Assembly (NCBI RefSeq): GCF_901709675.1
Contig: NC_051093.1
Location: 6,841,053 to 6,905,052 of the forward strand
Direction: 5' to 3'
DNA length: 64,000 nucleotides
Source of the DNA: Syngnathus acus
Taxonomy: Eukaryota > Chordata > Actinopteri > Syngnathiformes > Syngnathidae
Positions 11,067-25,859 of this stretch are shown here, one piece after another. A program made the translations under genes and the position numbers. The notes under the pieces are model-generated. The model was not told the DNA's origin, did no database searches, and saw only the letters and a list, made by a program, of their open reading frames with translations. The stretch's first letter is position 1; each line of letters starts with the position of its first letter.

Positions 11067-11243
11067 TACCGTATTGGCCCGAATATAAGACGACCCTGAT
11101 TATTAGACGACACCCTCATTTCAAGACTCAAGTTTGAAAAAAGCCTTTGTCCTGAAAGCCCCGATTGTAAGACGACCCCCCTCCCTTTTTCAGTTTAACT
11201 TCAATAAAAAAAAAAACCGTCTTATATTCGGGCCAATACGGTA
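11067..11243. mobile_element. 177-bp MITE with perfect 26-bp terminal inverted repeats
   Basis: The left end (11067-11092, TACCGTATTGGCCCGAATAT...) is an exact reverse complement of the right end (11218-11243). Inside are further AAGACGACCC motifs. There is no coding capacity, so it would need a transposase supplied from elsewhere. Identical ends suggest a fairly young insertion. Confidence 0.85.
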
Positions 11244-11354
11244 TTTTGAAATTGGGATTGTAGCTTTTTTTTTGCTATACCTCACTGTTATTAAAAGGAA
11301 AGACAATTTAGAGTTTGGGCATTTTAACCAGAAACATTGAGTCATGATTTTGCG

Positions 11355-11413
11355 GGCCACATGAAATGATGTGGTGGGCCAAATCTGGCCCCGGGGCCTT
11401 GTGTTTGACACGC
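11355..11413 (-). repeat. fragment of a dispersed repeat (GGGCCAAATCTGGCCC type)
   Basis: Carries GTGGGCCAAATCTGGCCCC and GTGTTTGACACGC. The same motifs occur in the opposite orientation at 53018-53080, so this is a dispersed repeat rather than a unique sequence. Confidence 0.55.
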
Positions 11414-11783
11414 AGTTGCTCCACCAAATGACTTGATTTCATAAAACTGATCAAAATCAAAACCTTGCGCAATCGTACCTTCATCACATTGCTTATCACA
11501 TTTCCTACAGCTTGTTATAAGCTTCCAAAGTGATGATGATGGATTGTTGTTCAGCCTCTGAATCATTTAGTGTAAGTCGAGCTGCAGCCGGTGCATAACA
11601 GAAAAATGTGGGACAGGCATCTTTGCGATCTTTATGCATCTGTGCCTCAGGAACATGCTCCACTGCTCCACTTTCCACCCTTGTCTGGAGCCCCTTCTGA
11701 CACCCCCCTCCCGCCCCCCACTACAAATTATCCTAGGATCTTCTTATTTGACCCATTCCTAAGTTTTTTAGTAACACTCACCG

Positions 11784-11985
11784 TCATTTCTGATTTTCTG
11801 GAGCTTGGTTGCTCTTCACATCTGGCACCTCTTCCTCCATCTGCCTGCGTCCGATGATAAGAATATTTATTCACATTCTGCAAACTTCAAGAAAATGACC
11901 AGACTACTTACGGGTTGATTTTACTGGAGAATAAATGCCGCAAGATGAGCCCGATGGTAGTAAGGACAGCCATTGTGGTGCACAT
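11784..11985 (-). CDS. prcd: photoreceptor disc component PRCD, 44 aa, two coding exons
   Basis: PRCD is a tiny palmitoylated protein of rod outer-segment discs; loss causes progressive rod-cone degeneration. Exon 1 is 11912-11985 and begins MCTTMAVLTTIGLILRHLF. The M-C-T-T start and the short hydrophobic segment match vertebrate PRCD (human MCTTLFLLSTLAMLW), and Cys2 is the acylated residue mutated in the disease. Donor GTAAGT lies at 11911. Exon 2 is 11784-11844, read from acceptor CGCAG, giving PQMEEEVPDVKSNQ and a stop. Lengths 74 + 61 = 135 nt, 44 aa (human 54). A second donor (GTGAGT) follows the stop within a few bases, so the 3'UTR is spliced. A 5' splice acceptor near 12053 implies an upstream leader exon. 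It lies beside CYGB, as in human. The residues after the membrane segment are diverged. Confidence 0.82.
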
Positions 11986-12052
11986 GATCCTTTCCAAAGG
12001 ATCTCCCGGTGCTTAGAGCAGCGAGACCTCCGCTCCCATTGAAAGCGTCAAA

Positions 12053-13188
12053 CTGAAAAGGCAAACACTTGTGGTGTAACAATCAGACTATTCCTGTCTT
12101 CCTCTTGGCTGTGACTCTCGAACGTGAAGATTAGCTGAGAGGATTAGCTGGGATCAAGAAGGGGTTAGATCTAGCTGGCAGGACTAGGAGGCAAACAGAG
12201 CCTGCTGTGGGGTTCTGTTCTAAAAACAACCATGGTGAGATTCATTGTCAGATTGTCAGCACAGCAAGCTAAATCCACCTGGAGAATGCAGAATAGAAAA
12301 TGCATGGATGATATCTGGAGTATTTAAATCAAGACTGTTGTTGCAGAAATCATTGGGCTAAATAATGTACTAGCTCTTCTTTCATGTTAAATGCAATGGT
12401 GTCACCATATATTATTCAATACGCTCATTAGCTAAGCGTAACGAGATCGAAACAACAGGAGAGAATGAATGATCCAAAATGGACTACTATATTGGTATCT
12501 CATATCGAGTCACTTTTTTTTAAATATTTTTATTTCAAAACATTGGTAAATGTGGATACAAAGGTACGTCATGATGAGAAAATCGATTATGATTATTGTT
12601 AAAAATGTAAAAATGTTATCCCGAGTATCCCGCATGGTTTACACTAGCAAAGACAGAAGCATTGTGGCAGTTTTTAGGATATATGTACCGTATTTTCCGC
12701 ACTATAAGGCGCACCGGATTATAAGGCGCACCTTCAATGAGTGGCCCATTTTAAAACTTTGTCCATATATAAGCCGCACCGGATTATAAGGCGCACCTTC
12801 AATGAATGGCCCATTTTAAAACTTTGTCCATATATAAGATCTATACATTTGGCCCGCGGGTCGAACTTTGGACACGCCTGCTGTAGTGGCTCAATATTGG
12901 TCCATATATAAGGCGCACCTGATTATAAGGCGCACTGCCGGCTTTTGAGAAAATTGGAGGTTTTTAGGTGCGCCTTATAGTGCGGAAAATACGGTACTTT
13001 ACACATACATTACAAGGCACATTCTATGTGTCTTCTCCTTTGGTACACTTCGATGCTATCCCATAGCTGCCGATAGATAACATGAGACGGTATTTCTGCG
13101 ATATAGATTCTATGCGAAGAAGATATTTCAAAGTGAAGTCGTTCAACCTTGAAGACACACAGTCAGAGGTCTATAGGTCAATAAATCT
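12053..13188. other. PRCD-CYGB intergenic spacer
   Basis: Holds the presumed PRCD leader exon or promoter, then AT-rich DNA and a MITE (12686-12996). The end nearest CYGB should contain the CYGB 3'UTR. I see no further gene. Confidence 0.5.
12686..12996. mobile_element. MITE of the CCGTATTTTCCGCACTATAAGGCGCACC family, with internal duplication
   Basis: Terminal inverted repeats start TACCGTATTTTCCGCACTAT and end with its complement at 12996. The internal unit GGATTATAAGGCGCACCTTC...TTTGTCCATATATAAG occurs twice in a row. A foreign-looking piece (GGCCCGCGGGTCGAACTTTG, about 12852-12871) is nested inside. Relatives lie at 37244-37540 and 60333-60463. Confidence 0.8.
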
Positions 13189-16385
<3,197 letters not shown>

Positions 16386-18324
16386 CTAGAAACATATTTC
16401 ATCAAAAGGGAGGGCAAAGATCTAGCTGCAATAAATAAAAGTCAAATCCTACCTTTTTTTTTTTTTTTGTCTTTGCTCTTAATGGGAAAAGAGGCTGCTT
16501 TCCTTTACGTCTTTGCCCCAATGAGAATTGTTGCGCTCCCAGCACTGAATCTCGGTGTGAGTGAAGAACAGGCTGGGGAGAAAAAAACCACAAGAAACAC
16601 ATGCAGAGAACAAGGAGGAGCTTCTGTACTCTCCCTTTCACACACTCCCTCTCCTCCTGCTCCCCTTTCCACCTCACTTTTTTTTTTTTTTATAAGTGCT
16701 GTTTGATGAAAACATGATGAGATAGAAGTTGGGAAAAATAATCCGCCGTCAGAGATACAATGTCAGATTAAGACCTGTTCTTCCATTATTCCCATTCTTA
16801 GGAGATTAACCTCTCAACATTTTTCAATTCCACACAAAACCAGACAGCATAAATGGCACACCAAGGGGTGTAAATTAAACAGAATGACGTCAGTAATAAA
16901 TGGGACAGAATCTCATTTATTTTGATTTTTTTACAGACTGCATGCGTCACTGCATGGTTTCAAGTCTGTTCCACCCCCCCACACACATATATATATATAT
17001 ACACACTCTTTGAAATGTATACTATTCACCCTTGCTGTGAGAATGTGACAAAGGTTAGCCAAGGAAGTGGTACCTTGGTTTTGTTGTCACAGCTGAGAAT
17101 GTGCTCAGATTTCATTGCTGGCTGGGTTGGAACATCAATCAGTCGAGAATTATTTTAGGGCCACCTGTTGAGAGAAATAAATGTTAAAAGATCAACATAC
17201 ACAGGGGTGCTGCAATGGGTATGCAGAAGGTGTTAACAACGTACAGACGCAGGTTAAACATTGACAAGTGTGTCATTAATGATCAAGCTGTTTAAAAAAA
17301 AGAAAAGAAAAGGGAGTAACACAACGTTTTGCGGACGTGCCGCTGCCAACGTTGTGCGGAGATGGAATCGAACCCACACCCTCATAACTGTGAGGCGGAC
17401 GTGCTACCCAGTGCGCCACTCAGCCGCCTGTTTGTTTATCTTCTGAGTTTATTTTGGCGCATCCAGATGCTTGGTCATGGTCGGACAATTAGATAGAGAT
17501 AGAGATAGAGATTAGTTGAATTCATCTCCTTGCATGCCAGCGGTTCTCTGTGAGCGGTGAAAAAAATATAAAATACAGCAAAGTGTATAATAATATTAAT
17601 ATAATAGTAACATTTTTGCTTGAATGATTATTATCGGTAGAATTAAAGGCAAAGGGACAATTGACTGTAAGGCGTTCAGTTTGAAATAATGAGGGAAAAC
17701 GCTTCAAAATATATTTATATCCCTTCACAACCAGGTAAACTTTAGATTCTAAAAGGATTCTGGCAAATTCTATCATATGCAGCTGCAGGGGTGGCAAAAT
17801 TATGGCATTTAAGCTATTTTATTAAATATAAGTAATGAATATGAATATTAAATATAAGTATACTTATTTTATTTCATTATTAATTAACATCGTATATAAA
17901 AATAACAATCCGAAAAAATACGCGAGTTATTTAAGGGTTTATCTGAGCCACGCTGCGACGCATAAATAGATTGTGCGACGCGAACTCGCAAAGTTTGTCT
18001 CAGCGAAGCTTCCGTAGTAACAAATATCAGCTGATACTTGCACAAGCGGCACGCTACCTGAACCGGTCAGGTATCCATCAGTCGTGAGAACATCGCAATA
18101 TCTTCTAGAAAATCTCAAGTGACCTAGCATACTTCTATGCAACTCTTTTCTTTTGTTTCCAACAAATCCAAAGTTATAGTCTCGATCGGCGCAGTTTAAG
18201 ATCACAGGCGAGCGCACAAGTAGCTAACGCGGAAGCTAACATCAACGTCACTAGAAACGAAACCGCAAATTTCACTCCAAATCCAGTGTGGGTCTTTTTA
18301 GTAGTGGACGGGATCAACAGCATC
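16386..18324. other. CYGB-PRPSAP1 intergenic region
   Basis: Back-to-back promoters of leftward CYGB and rightward PRPSAP1. It includes poly-T runs, a (TA)n stretch near 16987, a GATAGA microsatellite near 17490 and a reverse SINE head (17361-17429). The part from about 17940 to 18320 is less AT-rich and probably contains the PRPSAP1 promoter and 5'UTR. A 92-codon minus-strand frame there has no recognisable domain. Confidence 0.5.
17361..17429 (-). mobile_element. SINE head fragment, tRNA-like part only
   Basis: On the minus strand it reads GGCGCACTGGGTAGCACG, GTCCGCCTCACAGTTATGAG and GGTTCGATTCC, i.e. the A- and B-box head of the SINE seen complete at 9536, cut off after the B box. It is not a functional tRNA gene. 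Confidence 0.8.
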
Positions 18325-21300
18325 ATGAACGTCGCCAAAAGTGGTTATCGTGTTTTCTCGGCAAATTCCTCCGTAGCATGCACAGAACTGGCGAAGAAGA
18401 TAACGGAGTAAGAATGTTGCAATTCATCTCACTCCATCATGCTTGCTAAATGTACTGAACTATTCAAGTTAAACATTCGTCTCCATATGTTAACCCGTTA
18501 AACCTGTTATAGTTTTAGTTGTTTAGATCAGTACATACATTGCACTCTGTCTATTTACATAGTCGATCAATCCATGAATCATGCTTTTCAGACGACTGGG
18601 TGTTGAGCTGGGAAAGTCGGTTGTCTTTCAAGAGTCTAATAGTGGTAAGAGAAAACTAATTTAAAAGAAAAAAGAGGTGTAAAGAAAGCATTCAACATTT
18701 CCATAAAGTAGTTTTCCAGCCGTAGTCATATTTGTATACATATCAGCTGAAATGTTGATATGACACACACAAAAACTGACTGCTTTGTTGTTTCTTACAT
18801 ATTTTATTTGTTTGCAGAAACAAGAGTGGATGTAAAAGAATCTGTTCGTGGACAAACAATCTTCATAATCCAGACCATACCACGGTGAGTGTCGCAATGT
18901 CTGTGGTTGAAGCTCTGGCGATTACATTGTCTCTTAACTCCGAGCAGAGATGTCAACACGGCAATCATGGAGCTGCTGGTTATGGCCTACGCCCTCAAGA
19001 CCTCTTGTGCAAAAAACATCATCGGGGTTATTCCATACTTCCCCTACAGCAAACAGTGCAAGATGAGGAAGAGGGGCTCCATCGTATGTAAGCTGTTAGC
19101 GTCCATGTTGGCAAAAGCAGGTAAAGAGCCTCTCTGTCACCTCATTTGTTTATATTCATATTGTAAGAATTCATTTCATCTTTTCCGATGAAGGTCTTAC
19201 ACACATTATCACAATGGACTTGCATCAAAAAGAGATCCAAGGTTTCTTTTCCTTTCCCGTGGACAATTTGCGGGCTTCCCCATTCTTGATCCAGTATATC
19301 CAAGAGGAGGTGATCATTCCATTCAAGAGAACTTCTTAGCACTTGAATAACCATTTTAAAGAATTTTTTCTTCTTCATATAGATTCCAGATTACAGGAAT
19401 GCCATCATCGTGGCCAAATCTCCAGCAGCAGCCAAGAGGTAAATGCATGGAAAAGATTTCATGACATTTTGGCACAAAGTAAAAATCTGTCATTGATTTT
19501 TCTAGAGCTCAGTCCTACGCGGAACGCCTGCGTTTGGGTCTGGCCGTGATTCATGGCGAGGCTCAGTGTTCGGAGTCGGACATGGCTGACGGAAGGCATT
19601 CGCCGCCATGTGTTCGAAACACCACGGGACACACGGGATTAGAGCTGCCTTGTAAGGAAGCCATTGTTTAAAATTGATAACGTCAACTTTCTGTTATGAT
19701 TTTGTAGGTTGGAATGAAGCCAAAAGCAGCGCATTGTATCGTCTCGTGGAACTAAGACGGACATTTGTCCAAGCTTTGTGTTCATTTGCCATACTTGAAC
19801 CAAACATGAAACTTGAGCCTGTTTTTCCACCCATATCATCAATCATACATGACGAAATAGGATTGCATGCTTTTGATTGCCGAAATATTATTTATCACGT
19901 TGCAACCTTGAAATAACCTCATAAATAACCTAAATTTAATTAGTTGTTACTTATCTTACTTTTTGCAGTTGTCAACTAATTAAGTTTAATGGCATTGGGG
20001 AACAATATAAGACCAATGTCCAAGTTTTAAAAAAATATTTTATTGCATGTATGTATTGTCTTCTCTGGATTAATTTGGAAGTTTTTAATCATTTACGGCT
20101 CAGGCCAACAACTGAGTCTGACCAAAAAAAATCAAATATTTGTGTCATTGGCAAATGACTCCAAAAAAACCCATAACATCCCCTTTATTTAATCAAAATA
20201 TTCCTCCTTTTTACTTATGTTTTTATTCTCACCATTGACTTTAAAAATCCTCCCCTGGAGCAGCAATTGTCAAATTCCGTCAACGTATCCAAAGAAAGTC
20301 GATTGACGAATGATCCACAAGAGGATTTTGCAAGTCTTGGCATCATGTGTTTGTGAAAATATGTGTGCATTTGTGTTTAATGTGGTGTTTATTTGTTGGC
20401 GATAGCAGGCAAACAACAAGCTCCGTTCCCTGGCATAGAGCTTCCAAGTACGAGCATAAACCTAACCTACATTCTAACTATGAAACGGTTCCTCTTCAAA
20501 TGGTTCCTCAGTTCTTCGTGCATGTGCCGGCAAAGAGTTTGTGTCGCATCTTGGGGAAAAAAATCGTCTGGATTGAAGAAGGGTGACCGGTGTCAAAACG
20601 TTATAAGCGGTAAAAGACACAATTGCAAAAAAATTTTGCACCTCACATTCCAGACGGTTTCTTCTACAAGATGGTCCAAACCTTTGTTTGTTCTGATTTT
20701 ATTTTCCATAAATCAAAACCAGAACCACGGCAAACATTTTTATTTTTCCTTTTATTCTTCTTGACTTCAATATCTGGACTCATCTTGCCAATCAGCACAT
20801 GTGGCATCTTTGGTCAAGCTTTTTTTTGGGGGGAAAATCTGATTAACATTTTTTGCTCTTGTCGACTGCATGTGATGAGACCGATGAAGCATGCTTTTCC
20901 CCTAACGTTAAAAATGATTTACCTGCAGGAAGAGGAAACCTTCCAAATGAATTTGCTTGATACAATTCAGCTCTGAAAAAAATTGACATTTTAGTTGAAT
21001 CGTTTTGTTTAGGCTTGTTTAGAATAGCGCAGCGTTTGGAGATCAGACATGTCATGTTTCAAAGTGTCTCGGCAAGTCGTTAAGAACTTCACAGAGGTGT
21101 GTTTACTGCTAACCAGGCGATCATTGGTTTGACTTTGTGGTGTTTACATGACTGACTGATGCCGTGTGTGCCTCGCGGTATTCAGTAGTGTTGCACAAGG
21201 CATGCGCCTTCCTTTCTCTTCTTCCTGATACTTTCCCCTCTTAGAATTGGCTTGGTTTGGCTGATTGGCTCCTTCAACCCTTTTGAATTAATCGAAGCAT

Positions 21301-22753
21301 TTACATGGCCAACAATTCTCACAATGCTACTGTCTTGGAAGAAATTTATTCATAAAGCAATGCTAACATAAAAAATGCACAAACGCACACAAAAAATGAA
21401 AATCTCAAGGTGCATTGTGACGATTGTGTGCATGTATGCAAGTGTTCGCTGGAAGCAGCGATGTTGGACTGACGATTGACCCCGTGAGATTGGCAACCGT
21501 GAATGAAGAAAGCCTCGGCGGTGGTTGCCATACACTGTCGTCCACCGTCAAATAACCTTTCTCTGGTGCATAGTTGTTCATATGCACGCTGCGGGCAGTT
21601 GCGGCGCTGCCTTCTGATTGGGTATCCTGGGCAGAAAAAAAAAAAAAAAACAACTCTTGATTCTTTGCATGGCATGTGCTATACATTTTGGCGTTTAAAA
21701 AAAAAAAAAAAAAAAATCTCATAGGTGGGGTAGAATGGGGGGAATAATTCTGCAGCCAATTAAAAATTAAGATGGCGTTGTGAACTAAACATCAGAAAGG
21801 AATTTGGCACAGTGATTTTCCTAAAACTATTTTCTCAACCCATTTTACCCAATCTACTGAGAGTGACTCGTGATCAGGCTCGAACGTCGAATCTGCGATG
21901 CTGCTAACGAAAACCGATTTGCTTTTTCAGTGATGATGGCCAAGGAGAAGCCTCCCATTACTGTTGTTGGGGACGTGGGGGGAAGAATTGCCATCATTGT
22001 GGTAAGAGGTTGCTTCAATCTTGGGTTGATTGTGTCCAACTAGATTAAATTCTATATATACAGAAAAGACTACCGTAATTTTCGGACTATAAGCCGCACC
22101 AGCTAAAACTTCTGGGTTCAAAATTTGCACACAAAAAAATCGCGACTTATAGTCCGGAATTTACGGTATTTGAAATTTTGCGTGCACCAATTTGCAAGCA
22201 TTGGTCCACTTTTGCAGGAGTCGCTTGTCACACACCCAAAACTCAAAATCCACTAATTCTTGACTGCCACGTTTCCTCTCCAGGATGACATCATCGACGA
22301 CGTAGGAGATTTTTTGGCAGCCGCTGAGATCCTGAAAGAAAGAGGCGCCTACAAAATTTACATCATGGCCACACATGGATTACTCTCTGCCGATGCTCCA
22401 CGTCTCATAGAAGAGTCGGCTATTGATGAGGTAAGGACAACAACAAAAATATTAATGTCTAATATATGTCATTGTAGGGTTGAATCTTTTCTCGTCAACA
22501 CAATGTTCAGGAAACATCCGAAAATATTTGAACAGAAAAATATAAGTTTGTACTCGCACTGCATTAGGAAGTAAGGATTTGTTTTTTGTTTGAGGTGGTG
22601 GTGACCAACACAGTCCCGCATGAAGTGCAGAAGCTTCAGTGTCCCAAAATCAAAACGGTGGACGTCAGTATGATCCTGGCTGAGGCCATCCGGCGTATCC
22701 ATAACGGCGAGTCCATGGCTTACTTATTCCGCAACATTGCTGTGGACGACTAA
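18325..22753 (+). CDS. prpsap1: PRPP synthetase-associated protein 1, ten exons, 356 aa
   Basis: PRPSAP1 is a non-catalytic partner that restrains phosphoribosyl-pyrophosphate synthetases PRPS1/2 in the cytosol, so it limits nucleotide precursor supply. Coding exons: 18325-18407, 18592-18644, 18818-18884, 18948-19120, 19194-19309, 19383-19438, 19506-19651, 21931-22001, 22284-22430, 22595-22753; total 1071 nt with consistent phases, 356 aa as in human. Almost every stretch matches human: [88 protein letters not shown] and [12 protein letters not shown]. The region around [20 protein letters not shown] is the insert that separates PRPSAPs from catalytic PRPS and is the most variable part here. 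Intron 7 (19652-21930) is the largest and holds nothing I recognise. Intron 8 carries a small MITE. Confidence 0.97.
22071..22168. mobile_element. 98-bp MITE in PRPSAP1 intron 8
   Basis: Ends TACCGTAATTTTCGGACTAT and its near-complement at 22168 form a long hairpin-like inverted repeat around AAGCCGCACCAGC. It is a distant relative of the GGCGCACC MITEs elsewhere in the window (same CGGACTATAAG idea, different core). Confidence 0.75.
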
Positions 22754-24150
22754 ACCAGAAAGGTGGGTCAGATGGTGACTGAAGGAAGGTTTGGACTTTT
22801 CCCACCTACTTCTAACATATTGTAATGATGTTTTAAAACAAAACAAGAAACGAAACATAGATGCATCAAATATGTCGAAGTCATTGTCCATTTCTACGCA
22901 AGTGTTTTTTCCCCTTTTGACTGCCAAAAAAAAAAATCTTCAACCACACCAATAGTGTTTACAAAATGAGTGAAGTGATAGAATTATTTTCTTTTTAAAT
23001 CTTAATTCTGTCTAGTTTTTGAACGCTTTCTTAAATCATCATATTGTATAGAACTCTAGATGATTTATCATTGCCTTAAAAAAAAAATGCTTAAAAAAAA
23101 CTACTGATGTACTTAATGACTGAGACGCATCTTCTTGCTGGCTTTTGCAGTCTGAGCTGCGTTGCACTATGATTAGCAGGCATTTAATTTGGGGCGAGAG
23201 GTTTTCAGCCAGACAAAGTCCTCATTGCGACTAAATTTAGAGCTTTTTTTGTTGTTCATTCATTAGCGACAGTGATGTCATTCACATTGCTATTTTTTTG
23301 TGTTAGCCATTTAGCTTAGCTTTACTTTCCAAAGGCTATTTTCACAAGTCAGTATGTTTTGTCTAGGTACACACACTTATTGAAAGTGTTTTAAATATTG
23401 ATTCATTGCCGAAGTATGAACTTAAAATACTTTTGGTACCTTATTTTGATGAAATACCCAAAGGCAATAGCGATGCAATATGTCAACTGTTAAACGTGTT
23501 AGCAATCTAATATTACTGTTAGCAGGCATCTTTTCTTGAACAAAAATCAAATTTAGCTACCCAATTGACTTTTAATCTTCCTACATTGAGTCTCAATTGT
23601 GATGACAGAAAATGACAATACTGAATCTAATTAGTTCTATTTCAACTTGTGTATTTCCATAAGTATGATTTTGTTTACATGTCATGAAAATGAAAACACA
23701 ACCACCGCCTGGACTTAAATTGATAACCGAAAAAGTGATTGCTGTTGGCAATAATGCAAATATAATTACAGTCTCAGTGTACGCATAAGTTGACTTATGT
23801 ATGTTTTGAACATGTGCACTTTTTGAGCGTTAGAAATATTGCTTAGTCTACTCTGTATGTCATTATAGCTCTCTGCTCAGGGACATACTTTATGAGACAA
23901 TGCAAAAATATTTTCCATGTTCCTGATGTTGGTTTAATGGGGGGGGGGGGGGGGGTTGCTTTTTTTTTTTTGCCATTTTGTTTCCAATGTATTATTTCTC
24001 CTAAACTGTACTGTAAATGCTCGCATGTGCTGATTTGCAAGCAGGCAGTTGCTGTAACTTAATGATGTCTTCCCGTTTTCCTTTATCCACTTCCCAAATG
24101 AATGTTTGTCATTGTCCGTTAAATAAAAGAAACAATTGCCATACTGATCT
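22754..24150 (+). other. PRPSAP1 3'UTR with poly(A) signal
   Basis: No gene lies between the PRPSAP1 stop and an AATAAA at 24122-24127, the first convincing poly(A) signal on this strand, so about 1.4 kb of 3'UTR is inferred. It contains a 17-G run (23939-23955) followed by a T-run near 23960, a likely polymorphic site. Confidence 0.5.
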
Positions 24151-24762
24151 AAAAAAGTGACTATTTAAAATAAATAAATGTAACTACAATTGGATAAAAC
24201 AGCTCATAAATTCACAGCGACTCACTTATATTGCAAATTTTGAGATGGCTTTAGTTTGGTGGAAGTGTGTGTGAATTCCACCACTCAGGACGTGACAACA
24301 ATGTGTGATTGTGGCAAATTGACGTCAGAAGTCTTCAAGAGCACGCGAAAGCGGACATCTCGTTAAAATTCGACTTGTTAAAAGGTCTCCGTCACGTCGT
24401 GAAGATTCAAACACAAGTGCTAACCAATCCACCTATATTTTATCTTATCTTTGATCTCACTTTGATTTTATTGCAGTAAATGATCCACTTTGCCATTATT
24501 GGTTTCAGTATCGATTTACTTATTTGGTTTGCCTATCCGAGCAGGGCAATAAAACTAGATTTTAGTTGAATATCTTTCGTTTTTACCCATTAAAACAAGC
24601 CCTGTCAGCTAATGGGAATAATAATTCCTGAAGAAATTAATCATTTATTAGATTTAATAGATTCAGCTAGAAGTCAAGCTGTTCCAAATTGTAATGCAAA
24701 TAAGAGAGAGGAAAGGATCTAGCATGTATTAAGAAACTACTGTAGCGACATTGTAAATGTTG

Positions 24763-24779
24763 ACCACAAGAGGGCAGTA
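24763..24779 (+). promoter_or_regulatory. CTCF-like motif, forward
   Basis: ACCACAAGAGGGCAGTA matches the CTCF core (CCASYAGRKGGCRSTA) closely. It lies in the spacer between PRPSAP1 and the Ras-dva-like gene. Confidence 0.5.
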
Positions 24780-25232
24780 TCAGACAAGCTTCTGCTTGAG
24801 TTCTTCCATGGTCTCAAATGCTGTGAGAAATTCTGATCAACAGCCAATTTGAAATAGTTTCCACTCAAAGTAACCAATGTTCTGGCATCTTATATTGTTC
24901 AGCGTTCACCATTTTTATTTCTCCAAGTTTTAATTTCAAGAGGTACTCATATTTTGTTTCTTTCTTTATTTTAGAAGGACATTACAAAACCACTGGACAA
25001 ACCAAATGCATTGTTTTTAAATGTTCTGGCATAAGTACTAATTCTCAATCCACAGAAAGCTTTTCAGACGTTCCATAAAAGACGAAGAAAATACAGAAGT
25101 CCATATTTAAAATCATATATTTAGAAGCACTTCCATTGAGGTCTTGTTCAGTAGCAATACAATACATCCAGTCAGCTTCCCTTTTATAAACCAATTTTTA
25201 TTTCAGTGAATTTTTAGATGATGTCCTCAAAG

Positions 25233-25859
25233 TTAGGATAGGAGGCAGCTGTTGGCCTTGTTCATTTTCGGCATCTTGTCCTTCCCCTTGGGAAAGGTTT
25301 CCCTCCTGTGGCACAGTGTCGGGCTGAGCCAGCTTGGCAAATTAGCTTGCTGTAAAAGCTCCCGGAACACTTGTAGCACATTAATGTCCTCTTTGGCAGA
25401 TGCCTCCACAAAACTATTATTCCAGTCCAGCTCCACTGTGGAGACAACATCCTCGCTCGACACCTGACGCTCGTGCTGACGGTCGATCTTGTTCCCTATC
25501 ACAACGATAGGCATGTACTTGTCCTCCTTGACCTCCAGGATCTCATCCCGCAGACGCTTAACTGCCTCCAGGGATGCCGGGTCATTCACTGCGTAGACCA
25601 GTGCAAAGGCATCACTATTCTGGATGGAGAGCCTTCTCATGGCTGGGAAAGAATAGCTGCCGCTGGTGTCCATGATGTTGAGATTGACTTTGACACCCCC
25701 GACTTCATACTCCTTGCTGTGGAGCTCCTCGACGGTGCGGCGATGCTTAGGTTCAAAAGTGTCCTTTAAGAAACGCTGGATGAGGGCTGTCTTCCCCACT
25801 CCTGCTGCTCCTAAAAAAACGATCCGCACATTGGTCTTGTCTTTTTCTTCAAGAGACAT
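25233..25859 (-). CDS. Ras-dva-like small GTPase, intronless, 208 aa
   Basis: Complete Ras-family GTPase in one exon. The start is taken at MSLEEKDKTNVRIVFLG (25857-25859), just before the G domain and with A at -3; an in-frame upstream ATG would add 22 unlikely residues. G1 is GAAGVGKT, the switch region has RRTVEELHSKEY, G3 is DTSGSYSFPAMRRLSI (DTSG, not DTAGQ), G4 GNKID, G5 EASAKE. It ends NSCLLS, a CaaX box expected to be farnesylated because the last residue is Ser. The DTSG and FPAMRRLS pattern groups it with the RASD/Ras-dva branch rather than RAS or RAP. Overall it looks most like Ras-dva, a gene of fish, amphibians and some other vertebrates that placental mammals lack and that acts in anterior ectoderm/forebrain patterning (established). 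The exact paralogue is not decided. AATAAA on this strand lies about 35 nt after the stop. Confidence 0.8.
   Translation of the reverse strand: MSLEEKDKTNVRIVFLGAAGVGKTALIQRFLKDTFEPKHRRTVEELHSKEYEVGGVKVNLNIMDTSGSYSFPAMRRLSIQNSDAFALVYAVNDPASLEAVKRLRDEILEVKEDKYMPIVVIGNKIDRQHERQVSSEDVVSTVELDWNNSFVEASAKEDINVLQVFRELLQQANLPSWLSPTLCHRRETFPKGKDKMPKMNKANSCLLS

Larger units (their letters stand above)
8062..11783. other. intergenic DNA between FBF1 and PRCD
   Basis: No gene is recognised here. The region holds the FBF1 promoter side, poly-T and AT-rich stretches, a CTCF-like CCACCAGGTGGCAT near 8652, one intact SINE (9536-9917), a SINE tail remnant, a MITE and another repeat fragment, all listed separately. 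The 3'UTR exon(s) of PRCD must lie in the right-hand part, because a splice donor follows its stop codon directly. Confidence 0.6.

Noticed and set aside
17361-17429. Possible tRNA gene on the minus strand
   Set aside because: It is the head of the SINE found complete at 9536, with no complete tRNA fold or anticodon arm.
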